From: Candidatus Doudnabacteria bacterium RIFCSPHIGHO2_02_FULL_42_25
GTDB lineage: Bacteria > Patescibacteria > Doudnabacteria > UBA920 > O2-02-FULL-48-8
Reading direction: 5' to 3'
NCBI GenBank assembly: GCA_001777665.1
Contig: MFEQ01000004.1
Coordinates: forward strand, 141,787 to 205,786
Length of the DNA stretch: 64,000 nucleotides
Shown: piece by piece, positions 9,352 through 17,607 of the stretch
Position numbering within the stretch: the first letter of the stretch is position 1
Layout of the letters: each line of letters opens with the position of its first letter
The notes under the pieces: model-generated
Seen by the model: the letters and a program-made list of their open reading frames with translations, nothing else
Databases searched by the model: none
Told to the model about the DNA's origin: nothing
Program-made: the position numbers and the translations under genes

Positions 9352-11285
9352 TATGGTGATTGTGGAAATCTATACCCAAAATTCCATACATGATCTGGTC
9401 CAACCGTAAACGGATGGCTGCGATCCGTAGTTTCGATAGTACCTGGTGGCCAGGAACTAATATCAAGTGTTACGCGATAATCACCAGCAGCAAAATTTGT
9501 AAATGAATAATTACCTTGGGCATCACTAACAGCTGTTGTATACGATATTCCGGCAGGTGTTTCTAGATATACTTTATTCCCCACTGTAGCAACATCACCC
9601 GCATCAAATACACCATTCAAGTTGTTATCTGAAAAGACCTTACCTGTTAATGACCAGGGGCCTGGCTGAAGCTGCGGACTTCCCCCGCCTCCTCCACCAC
9701 CTGGTGGAACTGTTGGTACACCTGTAGGCACGGGCACATTTGAAGCAGCTTGCGCGTTAGGTTTATCACATTTCCCAATTACAGATTTAATCTCTTTAAT
9801 ATAATTAACGATGTCCATGGTAAGGCGAGTGATGTCGTCAATTCCATCGTATGGTCCATATTGGCCATCTAGCTCAAGATCCTTATCTTTAACCAAAGAC
9901 ATATTGATTGCAGCTAGATAGTCATCATGTCTTCCCAAAGCAATCTCCATATTATCAAAGTAGGGGTTGTTAAAATCCTGAACGATTCCGAGCAAATTAT
10001 CTAAAGATCCGTAAGCTTGTTGTACTCTTCTGGCCCAAGCTTGAGTATCAGCTTCGTTTATAAAATTATCTACAGTGACTTGGTCTCTGTGTGCTATTGC
10101 ATAATCAACAAAGGCTTGCATGTCTTTCGCCGCTTTATCAATAGCCTGACAAAGGGGGGTAAAGTATGGCGAGGTCCCTACAGTAGAAGATGTATTACAA
10201 CCACCCGGTTGTATAGGATTGCCGCCATGATAACAGACATCGCTTATTCCATTTAATAAACCGTCATTATTTCCATCACGTCCATCCGGAATACCGTCTA
10301 GATCTAAATCGATTTCAGAAAAATTAATATTTCCCGTGGAGGTGTTATACCCTATCTCACTATACTCATCTATAACTTCAGTACCGTCGGAATCGAGTTG
10401 CAGTCTTTTGAAAACAAAATTCCCTAATGCGTTACCGATAATGGTATAAGGATTGCTCATGTCTAAATTAACGTTAAACAATCCTTGGAGGGCATTATCT
10501 AGGTTGGATTTAATATAACCAGATGGGTCTTTAATAATGTTCAAAGCTTTATCCAGTCCAGCTGATCCAGTTGCTGTTATTGTTACAATCTCCCGACTGG
10601 ATTTCAATCCTTGTCCTGCATCAATTTCTTGACTTGCTGCTGCTTGGGATTGAGACAAAGCTGCCCCAATCTGGCTGTCTAATTCTATCTCGGCAAATAC
10701 TTCCGGATTAGAGAAGTAGGCTTGAGCAACTACAAAATATTCCCTATCTGACATTCCTTGAGGAGGATTATAAATCAATTGCGGATCTATTCCACCTCTT
10801 TTGATGTGATACTTTTTTTGGGCATCACTTATTTTTTTCAAAGCATCTTTTTTTGCTTGAAGGTTTTGTTCGCGCGTATCACTATTGGCTTGCCCCGTAA
10901 AATCATATGAGTAAAGAGTAGAGGCTGCATTAAATGCTTCTCTTAAGTCTGGATCACCTATCTTGTTCGCAATGTATTGATTTAAATAATTACTTTCCAG
11001 AAGTCGTGCATAGTATAGATAATTTCTAATTTTATATTTATCGAGAACCTTATCGACAAATCTCGTAATAAACTCATTTGCATAATTGGAAGCTATTCTT
11101 AATACCGCGGCTTTCCCGATATCTTTGGCGATATCATATGGATTAGCAATTTCAGTTCCAAAGCTAAAAGTAATATCGCCAAATCCTAGAAATGCCTTAG
11201 CGGGTTCAGGTTTAACCAGAAAACCACTGGTTACACCTACCAGCAAAATAATTGCTATAGTTTTTTTAATGAAAAAACTTTTCAT
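9351..11285 (-). CDS. Secreted protein with C-terminal SdrD-B-like domain
   Basis: The 644-residue protein has a signal peptide (1-32, ending PAKA). A helical middle region has coiled-coil character. At about residue 330 there is a calcium-loop-like segment (DLDLDGIPDGRDGNNDG), as in thrombospondin type 3 or dockerin repeats. A Pro/Gly hinge and then a terminal beta domain (GKVFSDNNLNGVFDAGDVAT onward) typical of SdrD-B/Cna-B-like repeats complete it. It is probably a cell-surface part of the secretion-like system. It overlaps the next upstream gene by 4 bases. Confidence 0.65.
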   Translation of the reverse strand: MKSFFIKKTIAIILLVGVTSGFLVKPEPAKAFLGFGDITFSFGTEIANPYDIAKDIGKAAVLRIASNYANEFITRFVDKVLDKYKIRNYLYYARLLESNYLNQYIANKIGDPDLREAFNAASTLYSYDFTGQANSDTREQNLQAKKDALKKISDAQKKYHIKRGGIDPQLIYNPPQGMSDREYFVVAQAYFSNPEVFAEIELDSQIGAALSQSQAAASQEIDAGQGLKSSREIVTITATGSAGLDKALNIIKDPSGYIKSNLDNALQGLFNVNLDMSNPYTIIGNALGNFVFKRLQLDSDGTEVIDEYSEIGYNTSTGNINFSEIDLDLDGIPDGRDGNNDGLLNGISDVCYHGGNPIQPGGCNTSSTVGTSPYFTPLCQAIDKAAKDMQAFVDYAIAHRDQVTVDNFINEADTQAWARRVQQAYGSLDNLLGIVQDFNNPYFDNMEIALGRHDDYLAAINMSLVKDKDLELDGQYGPYDGIDDITRLTMDIVNYIKEIKSVIGKCDKPNAQAASNVPVPTGVPTVPPGGGGGGGSPQLQPGPWSLTGKVFSDNNLNGVFDAGDVATVGNKVYLETPAGISYTTAVSDAQGNYSFTNFAAGDYRVTLDISSWPPGTIETTDRSHPFTVGPDHVWNFGYRFPQSP

Positions 11286-12199
11286 TCTCCGAATTGTTTA
11301 CTTAGTAATTGTTTTTCTAAACTCATTTTTTGCTGAACCGCCAAAAATGCCTGTGCTTTGTCATACCATTGATTAATGTTGTTTGGTGATGGAGTTCCAA
11401 TCACATCTGCGAGTAGCTGATAAAAAGCGATATTATATTTATGAAAGTTAACCATCAGTTCTGGTACAGCAACCGTTTTAAGTTCAACTGAAAGTTTTTT
11501 CGCTTTTATTTGAATCATACTAACATCCGAGCCATACCCGTCCTGGAGTATCGCAGTAATTTCTGCGATTTCAGTTTGTGAAAAATATCGATTTGTTTTA
11601 GTTCGTAACTCTTCAAAATACTCCATGTAGACATCTTCCGACTGTATGTCATAGAGGATGGTCAATTCGTCATCAGCCACCAATGGGAGATTGACCTTAC
11701 TTATATCAGAAGATTCGGCTACGAGTTTTTTTATATCTGAGTCGAAAACCAAGCTCTCGCCAATTATATTTTCATCTGACGCACTCTCTTCGAAACTCAT
11801 TCGGCCCGGCTGGCTCGGATCGATTCCTGCTGCAACCAACTCGCCATCATTTAATTCATCACCTGCGGTTCGAAAGTTTAAAGGATCTGTCTTATAGTAA
11901 TATTCTTGAGAATTATTTAACTTATCAGCATCAGGGTCGGCTTCAGGTCGACACTCGTCAAAATCACAAATGCTCTGACCAAAATATTTCTCATACCACC
12001 AGCCTGGAATTCCTGGGTCAGTTGTTGTTTGCGTTCCACTAATTTTTGAAGTTTTAAAAAATTTATCGTAAATCAACAGTCCTGAACCCAAAACAAAAAC
12101 CATGACCAGAATGACCATGATTAAAGGACGAAGTTTACTTCTTACTTTTGCTATCTTTCCAGGCACTTTGATTTGGTTTTTTTGTTTATTTCTGAACAT
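11282..12199 (-). CDS. Membrane-anchored hypothetical protein with Ca-binding-like loops
   Basis: I chose the start MFRNKQKNQIKVPGK at 12199. The 12 codons further upstream in the open frame come from a palindromic element (12214-12257). One membrane span lies at about residues 27-47 (LIMVILVMVFVLGSGLLIY). The outer part contains D-rich segments (ADPDADKLNNSQEYYYKTDP and GDELNDGELVAAGIDP) like thrombospondin type 3 calcium loops. It is the first gene of the unit running to 5184, with a promoter at 12334-12362. Function is unknown; a surface or scaffold component is inferred. Confidence 0.6.
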   Translation of the reverse strand: MFRNKQKNQIKVPGKIAKVRSKLRPLIMVILVMVFVLGSGLLIYDKFFKTSKISGTQTTTDPGIPGWWYEKYFGQSICDFDECRPEADPDADKLNNSQEYYYKTDPLNFRTAGDELNDGELVAAGIDPSQPGRMSFEESASDENIIGESLVFDSDIKKLVAESSDISKVNLPLVADDELTILYDIQSEDVYMEYFEELRTKTNRYFSQTEIAEITAILQDGYGSDVSMIQIKAKKLSVELKTVAVPELMVNFHKYNIAFYQLLADVIGTPSPNNINQWYDKAQAFLAVQQKMSLEKQLLSKQFGE

Positions 12200-12213
12200 T
12201 GTCGAAAGAAGGG

Positions 12214-12257
12214 GCCCTGCCCGCAACGCCAGCAAGCTGGCTTGCGTGGCGGGCGGG
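12214..12257. repeat. Palindromic element, family A
   Basis: A 44-bp imperfect palindrome (CCCGCAACGCCAGCAAGCTG with its mirror GCTTGCGTGGCGGGCGGG) lies in the leader of the 11282-12199 gene. Near-identical copies lie inside rpoD (54779) and the helicase gene (14753). Confidence 0.9.
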
Positions 12258-12333
12258 CTCTCCTACCCTATTTTGCTCTCTGTTTTATTGATTTTTTAGT
12301 TTTTGTGTCGAAACGTCAATTAAATCTATTTAT

Positions 12334-12362
12334 ATTATATCACAAAACAGGCCCTATGTCTA
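12334..12362 (-). promoter_or_regulatory. Promoter of secretion-like operon 2
   Basis: Minus-strand TAGACA, 17-base spacer, TATAAT. The -35 hexamer lies in the terminator hairpin and stop codon of the upstream small-gene operon. Confidence 0.65.
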
Positions 12363-12368
12363 GGGCTT
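12344..12368 (-). terminator. Terminator of small-gene operon
   Basis: Hairpin GCCCTAGACATAGGGC followed by a short T-rich tract (CTGTTTTG) on the minus strand. It overlaps the stop codon of the last small gene. Confidence 0.5.
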
Positions 12369-12470
12369 TCGGTTGCGGCGGGCAATAATACTAGGGATAG
12401 CCATAAGTATTATGGCTATAATCATAAACCCAATAGTCAAAGAGACGATGATTATATCTGATCTAGTCAT
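12360..12470 (-). CDS. Small single-span membrane protein (36 aa)
   Basis: ATG at 12470 to TAG at 12360. It has a short polar start, one hydrophobic span (IIIVSLTIGFMIIAIILMAI) and a basic tail (ARRNRKP), so N-out/C-in topology is likely. The start codon lies 5 bases before the stop of the previous small gene (overlapping frames), a sign of translational coupling. Function is unknown. It is the fourth and last gene of a chain of tiny genes from 12939. Confidence 0.55.
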   Translation of the reverse strand: MTRSDIIIVSLTIGFMIIAIILMAIPSIIARRNRKP

Positions 12471-12573
12471 CTTTTTTATTCTTAGCCCGATCAATCATAG
12501 TGGGTAGTACAATTAAAACCATTACCACTAAGACGATTGCCCCGATTAAATAAATAATAAACGGATTAGTCAT
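12463..12573 (-). CDS. Small single-span membrane protein (36 aa)
   Basis: ATG at 12573. It begins MTNPFIIYLIGAIVLVVMVL and ends with a charged tail (DRAKNKKDD). It overlaps the upstream 69-residue gene by 8 bases (ATGACTAA) and the downstream small gene by 8 bases. It has the same length and layout as its downstream neighbour, so the pair may be diverged duplicates. Function is unknown. Confidence 0.55.
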   Translation of the reverse strand: MTNPFIIYLIGAIVLVVMVLIVLPTMIDRAKNKKDD

Positions 12574-12775
12574 ATTTTGTTCTTCTAGTTAATAGTATAA
12601 GACTAAATGTCCAAAAGATCAAAGCAATAAAAAGTCCCATTAAAGCAAACCAGGGTCTGAACTTATCAAAAATACCAGGCAAGACTACAGCAGCGAAAAA
12701 AATTAAACCTATATTAGCAGCAATGTCTGCAATCTTAGCAATTTGAATATCTGAGAATTTTACAGCAAGTTTCAC
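12566..12775 (-). CDS. Small two-span membrane protein (69 aa)
   Basis: It starts with GTG at 12775, overlapping the stop of the preceding zinc-ribbon gene (GTGA). Two hydrophobic spans (IGLIFFAAVVLPGIF and LMGLFIALIFWTFSLILL) are joined by DKFRPWFA. The C-terminus is basic (TRRTKYD). It is co-translated with its neighbours. Function is unknown. Confidence 0.6.
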   Translation of the reverse strand: MKLAVKFSDIQIAKIADIAANIGLIFFAAVVLPGIFDKFRPWFALMGLFIALIFWTFSLILLTRRTKYD

Positions 12776-12939
12776 TTTTGTTTCATTAATTCTTTCTGAC
12801 CTAATTTACTTAAACGTTTGATTCCGCAATCGAAACAGAATTCATTAGGACTAAAACTGAATTCACTATAACCAAGCAAGACCATCTTCTCTTGATCCTG
12901 AATTTCTTTATTACAATTATCACATTTCCTCAATCTCAT
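12772..12939 (-). CDS. Small zinc-ribbon-like protein (55 aa)
   Basis: It begins MRLRKCDNCNKEIQDQEKMV and contains two CxxC pairs (CDNC and CFDC) separated by about 31 residues, a likely zinc ribbon. It is the first gene of a four-gene chain in which every junction overlaps. A zinc ribbon followed by three tiny membrane proteins suggests a single membrane-linked complex, but no function can be assigned. Confidence 0.6.
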   Translation of the reverse strand: MRLRKCDNCNKEIQDQEKMVLLGYSEFSFSPNEFCFDCGIKRLSKLGQKELMKQK

Positions 12940-12983
12940 AGTGTAGTAATTTTAAACCTGGTAAAAATACTTGTCAAAAGGCT

Positions 12984-13862
12984 TTACGTAAGCGATTTCT
13001 CTCTTTGTTCGAAATGGTTATACAAACTGATCCATTGCTCAATGCTAAGATCTTGTGGTCGCAAGCTGGGATCAATTCCAGCTTTCTTTAACATTTCTAA
13101 ATCCTTAATCGTATTTTTGAGTTGTTTTCGTTTAGATGCAAATCCGGTTTTCACAATTCTGAAAAATAATTTCTCATCTTTAATTTCCGGATTTTTATTT
13201 TTCGGAATAATTTTCAGTATTACTGAATCAACTTCTGGTGTCGGCCAGAATGATTGTTTGGGAACCAAAGCAACAATTTCTGCATCAGCGTGGACTTGCA
13301 CAGAAATCGCTAAGATCGAAAGTTTCCCAGGGTTCGCAACGACGCGCTCCCCGACTTCTTTCTGAACCATCAAAACTAAAAATTCAGGTTTATTTTTTTG
13401 CTCGAGGAAATATTGAAACAACTTTGATGTTAGGTAGTAAGGAATATTGGCAACAACTTTGTACGGACCGTTCAGTTCTTTTTCCAAATGGAATCGAAGA
13501 ATGTCTTGGTTAAAAAGCGTAAGGACGTTATTCGTCTGCGCTGCGCGTATCGGTAACCGTCCGACGATACGCGTGGCGCTGCCATTTACCGTATTACGCA
13601 TTTCATTTTCGAGGGTCCTAAAAAGTTTCTCATCCTTCTCAACAGCGATGACTTTGCCGGCGCGTTTCACTAACTCCTCCGTCAGAACTCCTAGGCCAGG
13701 GCCTACTTCCAAGACCGTATCGGTTTTTTTTATATCAGCTGCATCAACTATTTTGTTCAGCGCATCTTCATCAATCAAAAAATTCTGACCCATGTAGTCT
13801 TTGGGTCTTAAATTTCTTGATTTCAAATAATTTTTTAAATCGATTGGATCAAAAATCTTCAT
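12984..13862 (-). CDS. rsmA: 16S rRNA dimethyladenosine transferase RsmA (KsgA)
   Basis: The enzyme dimethylates two adjacent adenosines near the 3' end of 16S rRNA. The SAM-binding motif I VLEVGPGLGVLTEEL, the acidic residue VIAVEKD and the catalytic NIPYYLTS (motif IV) are all present. At 292 residues it is a little long. The excess is an in-frame segment NGSATRIVGRLPIRAAQTNN at about residue 95, encoded by a family B palindromic element. Its C-terminal codons (NHFEQREKSLT) coincide with a family C repeat fragment. It overlaps the helicase gene by 14 bases. Confidence 0.95.
   Translation of the reverse strand: MKIFDPIDLKNYLKSRNLRPKDYMGQNFLIDEDALNKIVDAADIKKTDTVLEVGPGLGVLTEELVKRAGKVIAVEKDEKLFRTLENEMRNTVNGSATRIVGRLPIRAAQTNNVLTLFNQDILRFHLEKELNGPYKVVANIPYYLTSKLFQYFLEQKNKPEFLVLMVQKEVGERVVANPGKLSILAISVQVHADAEIVALVPKQSFWPTPEVDSVILKIIPKNKNPEIKDEKLFFRIVKTGFASKRKQLKNTIKDLEMLKKAGIDPSLRPQDLSIEQWISLYNHFEQREKSLT
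13536..13583. repeat. Palindromic element, family B, inside rsmA
   Basis: CTGCGCGTATCGGTAACCGT with its mirror CGACGATACGCGTGGCGCTG. Related copies lie at 27776-27835 and 62648-62704. It is in frame in rsmA. Confidence 0.85.
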
Positions 13863-15891
13863 GGATTTGTAACAATTCCTCTGGAATGGCTTTTAAGAAT
13901 CTAGAAGGAATAGAAATATTTCTGCTCCCAAATTGTTTGCGGGTCTGGGCGCATACAAGAAACAGCTGTTGCTTCGCTCTCGTAATCCCCACATAAGTCA
14001 GTCTCACTTCTTCGGCAATGTCTTTTGGATCCATCATTGATCTGGCATGTGGCAAGATCCCCTCTTCCAGTCCGACCAAAAATACTGTCTCGAATTCCAG
14101 ACCTTTGGCCTGGTGCAGGGTCATCAGTGTTACTTTCGGAGAATGTAAATCCATTTCATCTACTGATGTCATGAGCGCTACCTCTTCTAAAAATTTAGTC
14201 AGGCCTTCCTTCCAATTCATTTTACGGAAACTTCCAGCGACATTGAAAAGTTCCTGAATGTTTTCCCAACGTGTTTCTCCCTCTTCCGAACCATCACGCA
14301 GAAATGCTTCGTACCCAGTCAGCTTTAAAACTTGACGCAAGATATCCAGTAGGTCTGCACTCTCATCTAAATTTTGAATCAAATTAACAGTTTCAAAAAA
14401 ATGTTTAACAGATGGTTTGAGGTCCATCAATTTCGCTAATTCTTTCTCATCCTGTTCAATCAAAGCTTCCTTCAGCAGATCAAAACTTTTCGGCCCTATT
14501 CCCCGAGGTGGTACATTAATCACTCGTTTCAAACTTACCAAATCATTTGGATTAATCAAAAGTCTTAGGTAACTTAAAATATCCTTGATTTCTTTGCGTT
14601 CATAGAACTTTAATCCGCCAACTATTTGATAAGGGATAGAGGCTTCAATCATAACTTCTTCCAAAACCCGGGATTGGGCATGAGTTCGATAAAGTATCGC
14701 GATATTGTTCAAACGCTGTCGATTTTTGAGTTTTGGGAGAATTTTTGACCGGGCACCTGCCCGCCACGCAAGCCAGCTTGCTGGCGTTGCAGGCGGGTGA
14801 CGCATAATTCGGCCAAGAATCGTGTCGTCCGTATCCTCTATCTCATATTGCAGCTCATTCGATTTACCATCCTGGATCTCGATAATTTTGGAAGCAACAA
14901 AATAGGCTTCTGCTAATTCATCCGGGGCAGAATAAAACATCGGAATCATGCCTTTTTCATTTTCGGTCCACAAAGTTTTTTTGTGCTGTCTCGGACTAAG
15001 TTCAATAACTTTCTGGGCGATGGATAAAATCGGTTGAGTCGATCGGTAATTTTGCTCTAACCGAATAATTTTGGTTTCCGGATAATCTTTTTCAAAATCT
15101 AAAATATTTTGGAGGTTCGCCCCTCGAAAACCATAAATAGCTTGCGCATCGTCCCCCACCACAAAAATATTCTGATGATTGGCAACCAACATTTTCGTGA
15201 AAATATACTGGACGTGATTCGTATCCTGATATTCGTCGACCAAAACATACTGCCAAAGATTTTGGTATTTCAAAAGCACGTCATCATGTTCTTGAAAAAT
15301 TCTCACTGGTAACACCAAAAGATCTCCGAAATCGACGGCATTGTTTTTTCGAAGTTCAGTCTGATACATTTCGTAAACTTTTTTTACATTCAAATCAAAA
15401 GTAGTTTGGGTTGGTAAATCATCCGGCTCTTCTAAATTATTTTTGGCTCGATCTATAAGATGCGCAAACAATGATGGCTTAAATTTCGTCGGATCAATTC
15501 TTAAACGTAACAAAATATCTTTCAGCAAACTTTCTTGGTCATCACTGTCATAAATGAGGAAATCCCTATCCAAACCAACTAAGGCACATTCTTGCCTTAG
15601 AATTCGGACACCTATTGAATGAAAAGTTCCCATCGTAGGGAGTTCCGATTTTCCGATCAATCCGATTATCCGAGTTTTCATTTCCCCAGCCGCCTTATTA
15701 GTAAAAGTTACAGCTAAAATACTATGTGGTTTTAACCCCAATTTTTTAATCAAATATACTATGCGCATAGTCAAAGCCCTAGTTTTACCACTGCCCGCAC
15801 CAGCCAAAATTAACACCGGCCCTAGCGGCGCCTTTACAGCTTCTAATTGAGCTTGATTTAAACCGATTTGTTCAGCAGAATTTTTAGTCAT
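13849..15891 (-). CDS. pcrA: UvrD/PcrA-family superfamily 1 DNA helicase
   Basis: A 3'-5' helicase of DNA repair and replication restart. Motif I is AGAGSGKTRAL, motif II VDEYQDTN, motif III GDDAQAIYGFRGA, motif IV LEQNYRST, motif V LMTLHQAKGLEF and motif VI YVGITRAKQQL. Length 680 is normal for PcrA once an insert near residue 365 (HPPATPASWLAWRAGARSK) is set aside. That insert is a translated family A palindrome at 14753-14802 in the 2A/2B boundary region. The gene ends inside rsmA (14-base overlap). Confidence 0.92.
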   Translation of the reverse strand: MTKNSAEQIGLNQAQLEAVKAPLGPVLILAGAGSGKTRALTMRIVYLIKKLGLKPHSILAVTFTNKAAGEMKTRIIGLIGKSELPTMGTFHSIGVRILRQECALVGLDRDFLIYDSDDQESLLKDILLRLRIDPTKFKPSLFAHLIDRAKNNLEEPDDLPTQTTFDLNVKKVYEMYQTELRKNNAVDFGDLLVLPVRIFQEHDDVLLKYQNLWQYVLVDEYQDTNHVQYIFTKMLVANHQNIFVVGDDAQAIYGFRGANLQNILDFEKDYPETKIIRLEQNYRSTQPILSIAQKVIELSPRQHKKTLWTENEKGMIPMFYSAPDELAEAYFVASKIIEIQDGKSNELQYEIEDTDDTILGRIMRHPPATPASWLAWRAGARSKILPKLKNRQRLNNIAILYRTHAQSRVLEEVMIEASIPYQIVGGLKFYERKEIKDILSYLRLLINPNDLVSLKRVINVPPRGIGPKSFDLLKEALIEQDEKELAKLMDLKPSVKHFFETVNLIQNLDESADLLDILRQVLKLTGYEAFLRDGSEEGETRWENIQELFNVAGSFRKMNWKEGLTKFLEEVALMTSVDEMDLHSPKVTLMTLHQAKGLEFETVFLVGLEEGILPHARSMMDPKDIAEEVRLTYVGITRAKQQLFLVCAQTRKQFGSRNISIPSRFLKAIPEELLQIHEDF
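14753..14802. repeat. Palindromic element, family A, inside helicase gene
   Basis: CTGCCCGCCACGCAAGCCAG with its mirror CTTGCTGGCGTTGCAGGCGGG, in frame. It is the reverse complement of the copies at 12214 and 54779. Confidence 0.9.
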
Positions 15892-15902
15892 GCAATGTAT
15901 TA

Positions 15903-15994
15903 TCGCACAGTATCTACGAACTTACGAAATTATTACGAAAATACGAAAAAAATTATCCCTTTCGTACTTTCGTAGGCTTTCGTATTTCGTAGAT
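15903..15994. repeat. Mirrored ACGAA / TTCGT microrepeat array
   Basis: The left arm holds five ACGAA-type units (ATCTACGAA, TTACGAAAT, TTACGAAAA, TACGAAA) and the right arm holds TTTCGTACTTTCGTAGGCTT and TTTCGTATTTCGTAGAT. They could form one long hairpin. The rest of 15995-16220, before the peptidase gene, holds no other feature I can support. Confidence 0.75.
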
Positions 15995-16231
15995 TGAACT
16001 TGTGGATATTCCCACAAATAATCTCCTTTAAAAATAGACTTTTTTGAACTTATATACAAATGTCAGGGTTAAGAGTGTTGACGAGATAACTCAATTTTGG
16101 TAACATACGGACTATCGGTTGAAATGATAGTCGAACGAATATTAGCCCAAAAATTGATTAATTTTTCAAAAAATCCTCCCGCTAGTTTTCTGAAAAATCT
16201 GACCAAAAATTGGAGTTTATAAGGAGTTCTT

Positions 16232-17512
16232 ATTTCCCCCCTTTCTTCCTTCAAGCGAAAGTTCTCTAAGTCCACGAAAGAAATTTCCTCTACGTGGAAA
16301 TCAAACAGTAAGTTTACAATCCACCCCTTCAAGTCTTTACACTCAAGACATCTTCTTCCCCTCTCCCTTTCAGACTATTTCGCCAGATTTAGTTTTGAAT
16401 TCATTGTCTTGGGCGTAGCTTGTTTAGCGGTATTCATGAATCTCTCCCTAAATCGCACCAACCTCATCTCCACCTCGGATGAAAGTGTGATTTTTTCATT
16501 CCTCAAAAATAATCCAAACCTCAACCACGCCCTTCTGGCGACTTCTGACACCACGACTATTTTGGCTAAGTCAGATCAATTGGTTTCCAGAGCCTTGGCT
16601 TCTACCTCTGGAATCCTTCTGACTTCTTCGAGAGCTAGTGCTTCTTCTTCGGCGGTAGTAGACCCGACGACCATCCAAGAAGACGTAATAGTCAAAACTA
16701 ACCCCGCCGACACTGACAATTTTTATCGACATGGTCTGACACAATATACTGTGCAACCCGGCGACACTTTGAGCACTATTGCTTCAAACTTTGGAATTTC
16801 TCCTTCCACGATCATGACTGAAAATAAGTTGACGACAAGTTCAACGCTGCGAGCTGGAGCGGTGCTCACCATTCTTCCAACGACTGGAATCACATATACA
16901 ATTAAAGATGGCGATACCATGGAGGCCCTTATCAAAAAATACAAAGTTACAGAAGATGATTTCTTGGACGCCAACAATTTAGAATCTTTTGAAGATTTGT
17001 CATCTGGCGCTGTAGTTGTCGTTCCGATGATCAATGTCGCGGTACCACAGGCTCCAAGAACATCAACATTCGTAAAAAGTGAAGCTGGCAAAGTGGCTCT
17101 TAGAACTGCTTCAGCTCCAACTGACTTAGTAAATAGTGCTGTGAGCTTCATCTGGCCAACTGCTGTTAGAACAATTACTCAAGGTTATTCCAAACGTCAC
17201 AGTGGTTTGGATATCTCCAACAGCCAAAAAGTCCCGATCTATGCAGCATCTGACGGATTCGTCGAAATCTCCGGATATCAATCCAATGGTTACGGTAACA
17301 CTATAGTGATTAACCATGGTAACGGCTACAAAACCCGATATGCCCATGCTTCTACATTAAATGTTTCAGCAGGAGATTATGTGAAACAAGGGCAAGAAAT
17401 CGCTAAACAGGGCAATACCGGCCGTGTCCGAGGTGCCACTGGTATTCACTTACACTTTGAAATAACTAAGAATGGCGCCAAGGTCAACCCTCTCTCTTAC
17501 GTCAGACCGTAA
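16232..17512 (+). CDS. LysM/M23 peptidoglycan hydrolase
   Basis: The C-terminal 130 residues form an M23 (LytM) metallopeptidase, with zinc-site residues in KRHSGLDIS (HxxxD) and HLHFE. Two LysM domains precede it (TVQPGDTLSTIASNFGIS and TIKDGDTMEALIKKYKV). The frame stays open well upstream of the first standard start (TTG at 16409). The preceding codons read as a plausible basic cytoplasmic tail and complete the membrane span (FEFIVLGVACLAVFM). The only well-placed SD (AAGGAG, 16221-16226) lies 5 bases before ATT at 16232, so I propose ATT as start, with moderate confidence. It acts on cell wall as a membrane-anchored enzyme. Confidence 0.85.
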   Translation: MSPLSSFKRKFSKSTKEISSTWKSNSKFTIHPFKSLHSRHLLPLSLSDYFARFSFEFIVLGVACLAVFMNLSLNRTNLISTSDESVIFSFLKNNPNLNHALLATSDTTTILAKSDQLVSRALASTSGILLTSSRASASSSAVVDPTTIQEDVIVKTNPADTDNFYRHGLTQYTVQPGDTLSTIASNFGISPSTIMTENKLTTSSTLRAGAVLTILPTTGITYTIKDGDTMEALIKKYKVTEDDFLDANNLESFEDLSSGAVVVVPMINVAVPQAPRTSTFVKSEAGKVALRTASAPTDLVNSAVSFIWPTAVRTITQGYSKRHSGLDISNSQKVPIYAASDGFVEISGYQSNGYGNTIVINHGNGYKTRYAHASTLNVSAGDYVKQGQEIAKQGNTGRVRGATGIHLHFEITKNGAKVNPLSYVRP

Positions 17513-17556
17513 GTCAAAGAACAAAGATCAGTTAACAGTTAACATAACCCGAAATA

Positions 17557-17586
17557 ACAAAACCCAGAGTGTCTGGGTTTTTTTGT
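17557..17586. terminator. Bidirectional terminator
   Basis: AAAACCCAGAGTGTCTGGGTTTTTTT lies between the convergent peptidase and repeat-protein genes. It sits in a larger mirrored set of GTTAACA / TGTTATC units (17528-17620). Confidence 0.85.
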
Positions 17587-17607
17587 TATCTGATAGCTGT
17601 TATCTGA

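Noticed and set aside
16069..16332. 87-codon minus-strand ORF
   Set aside because: It overlaps the open upstream part of the M23 peptidase gene on the other strand and has no SD or family likeness.
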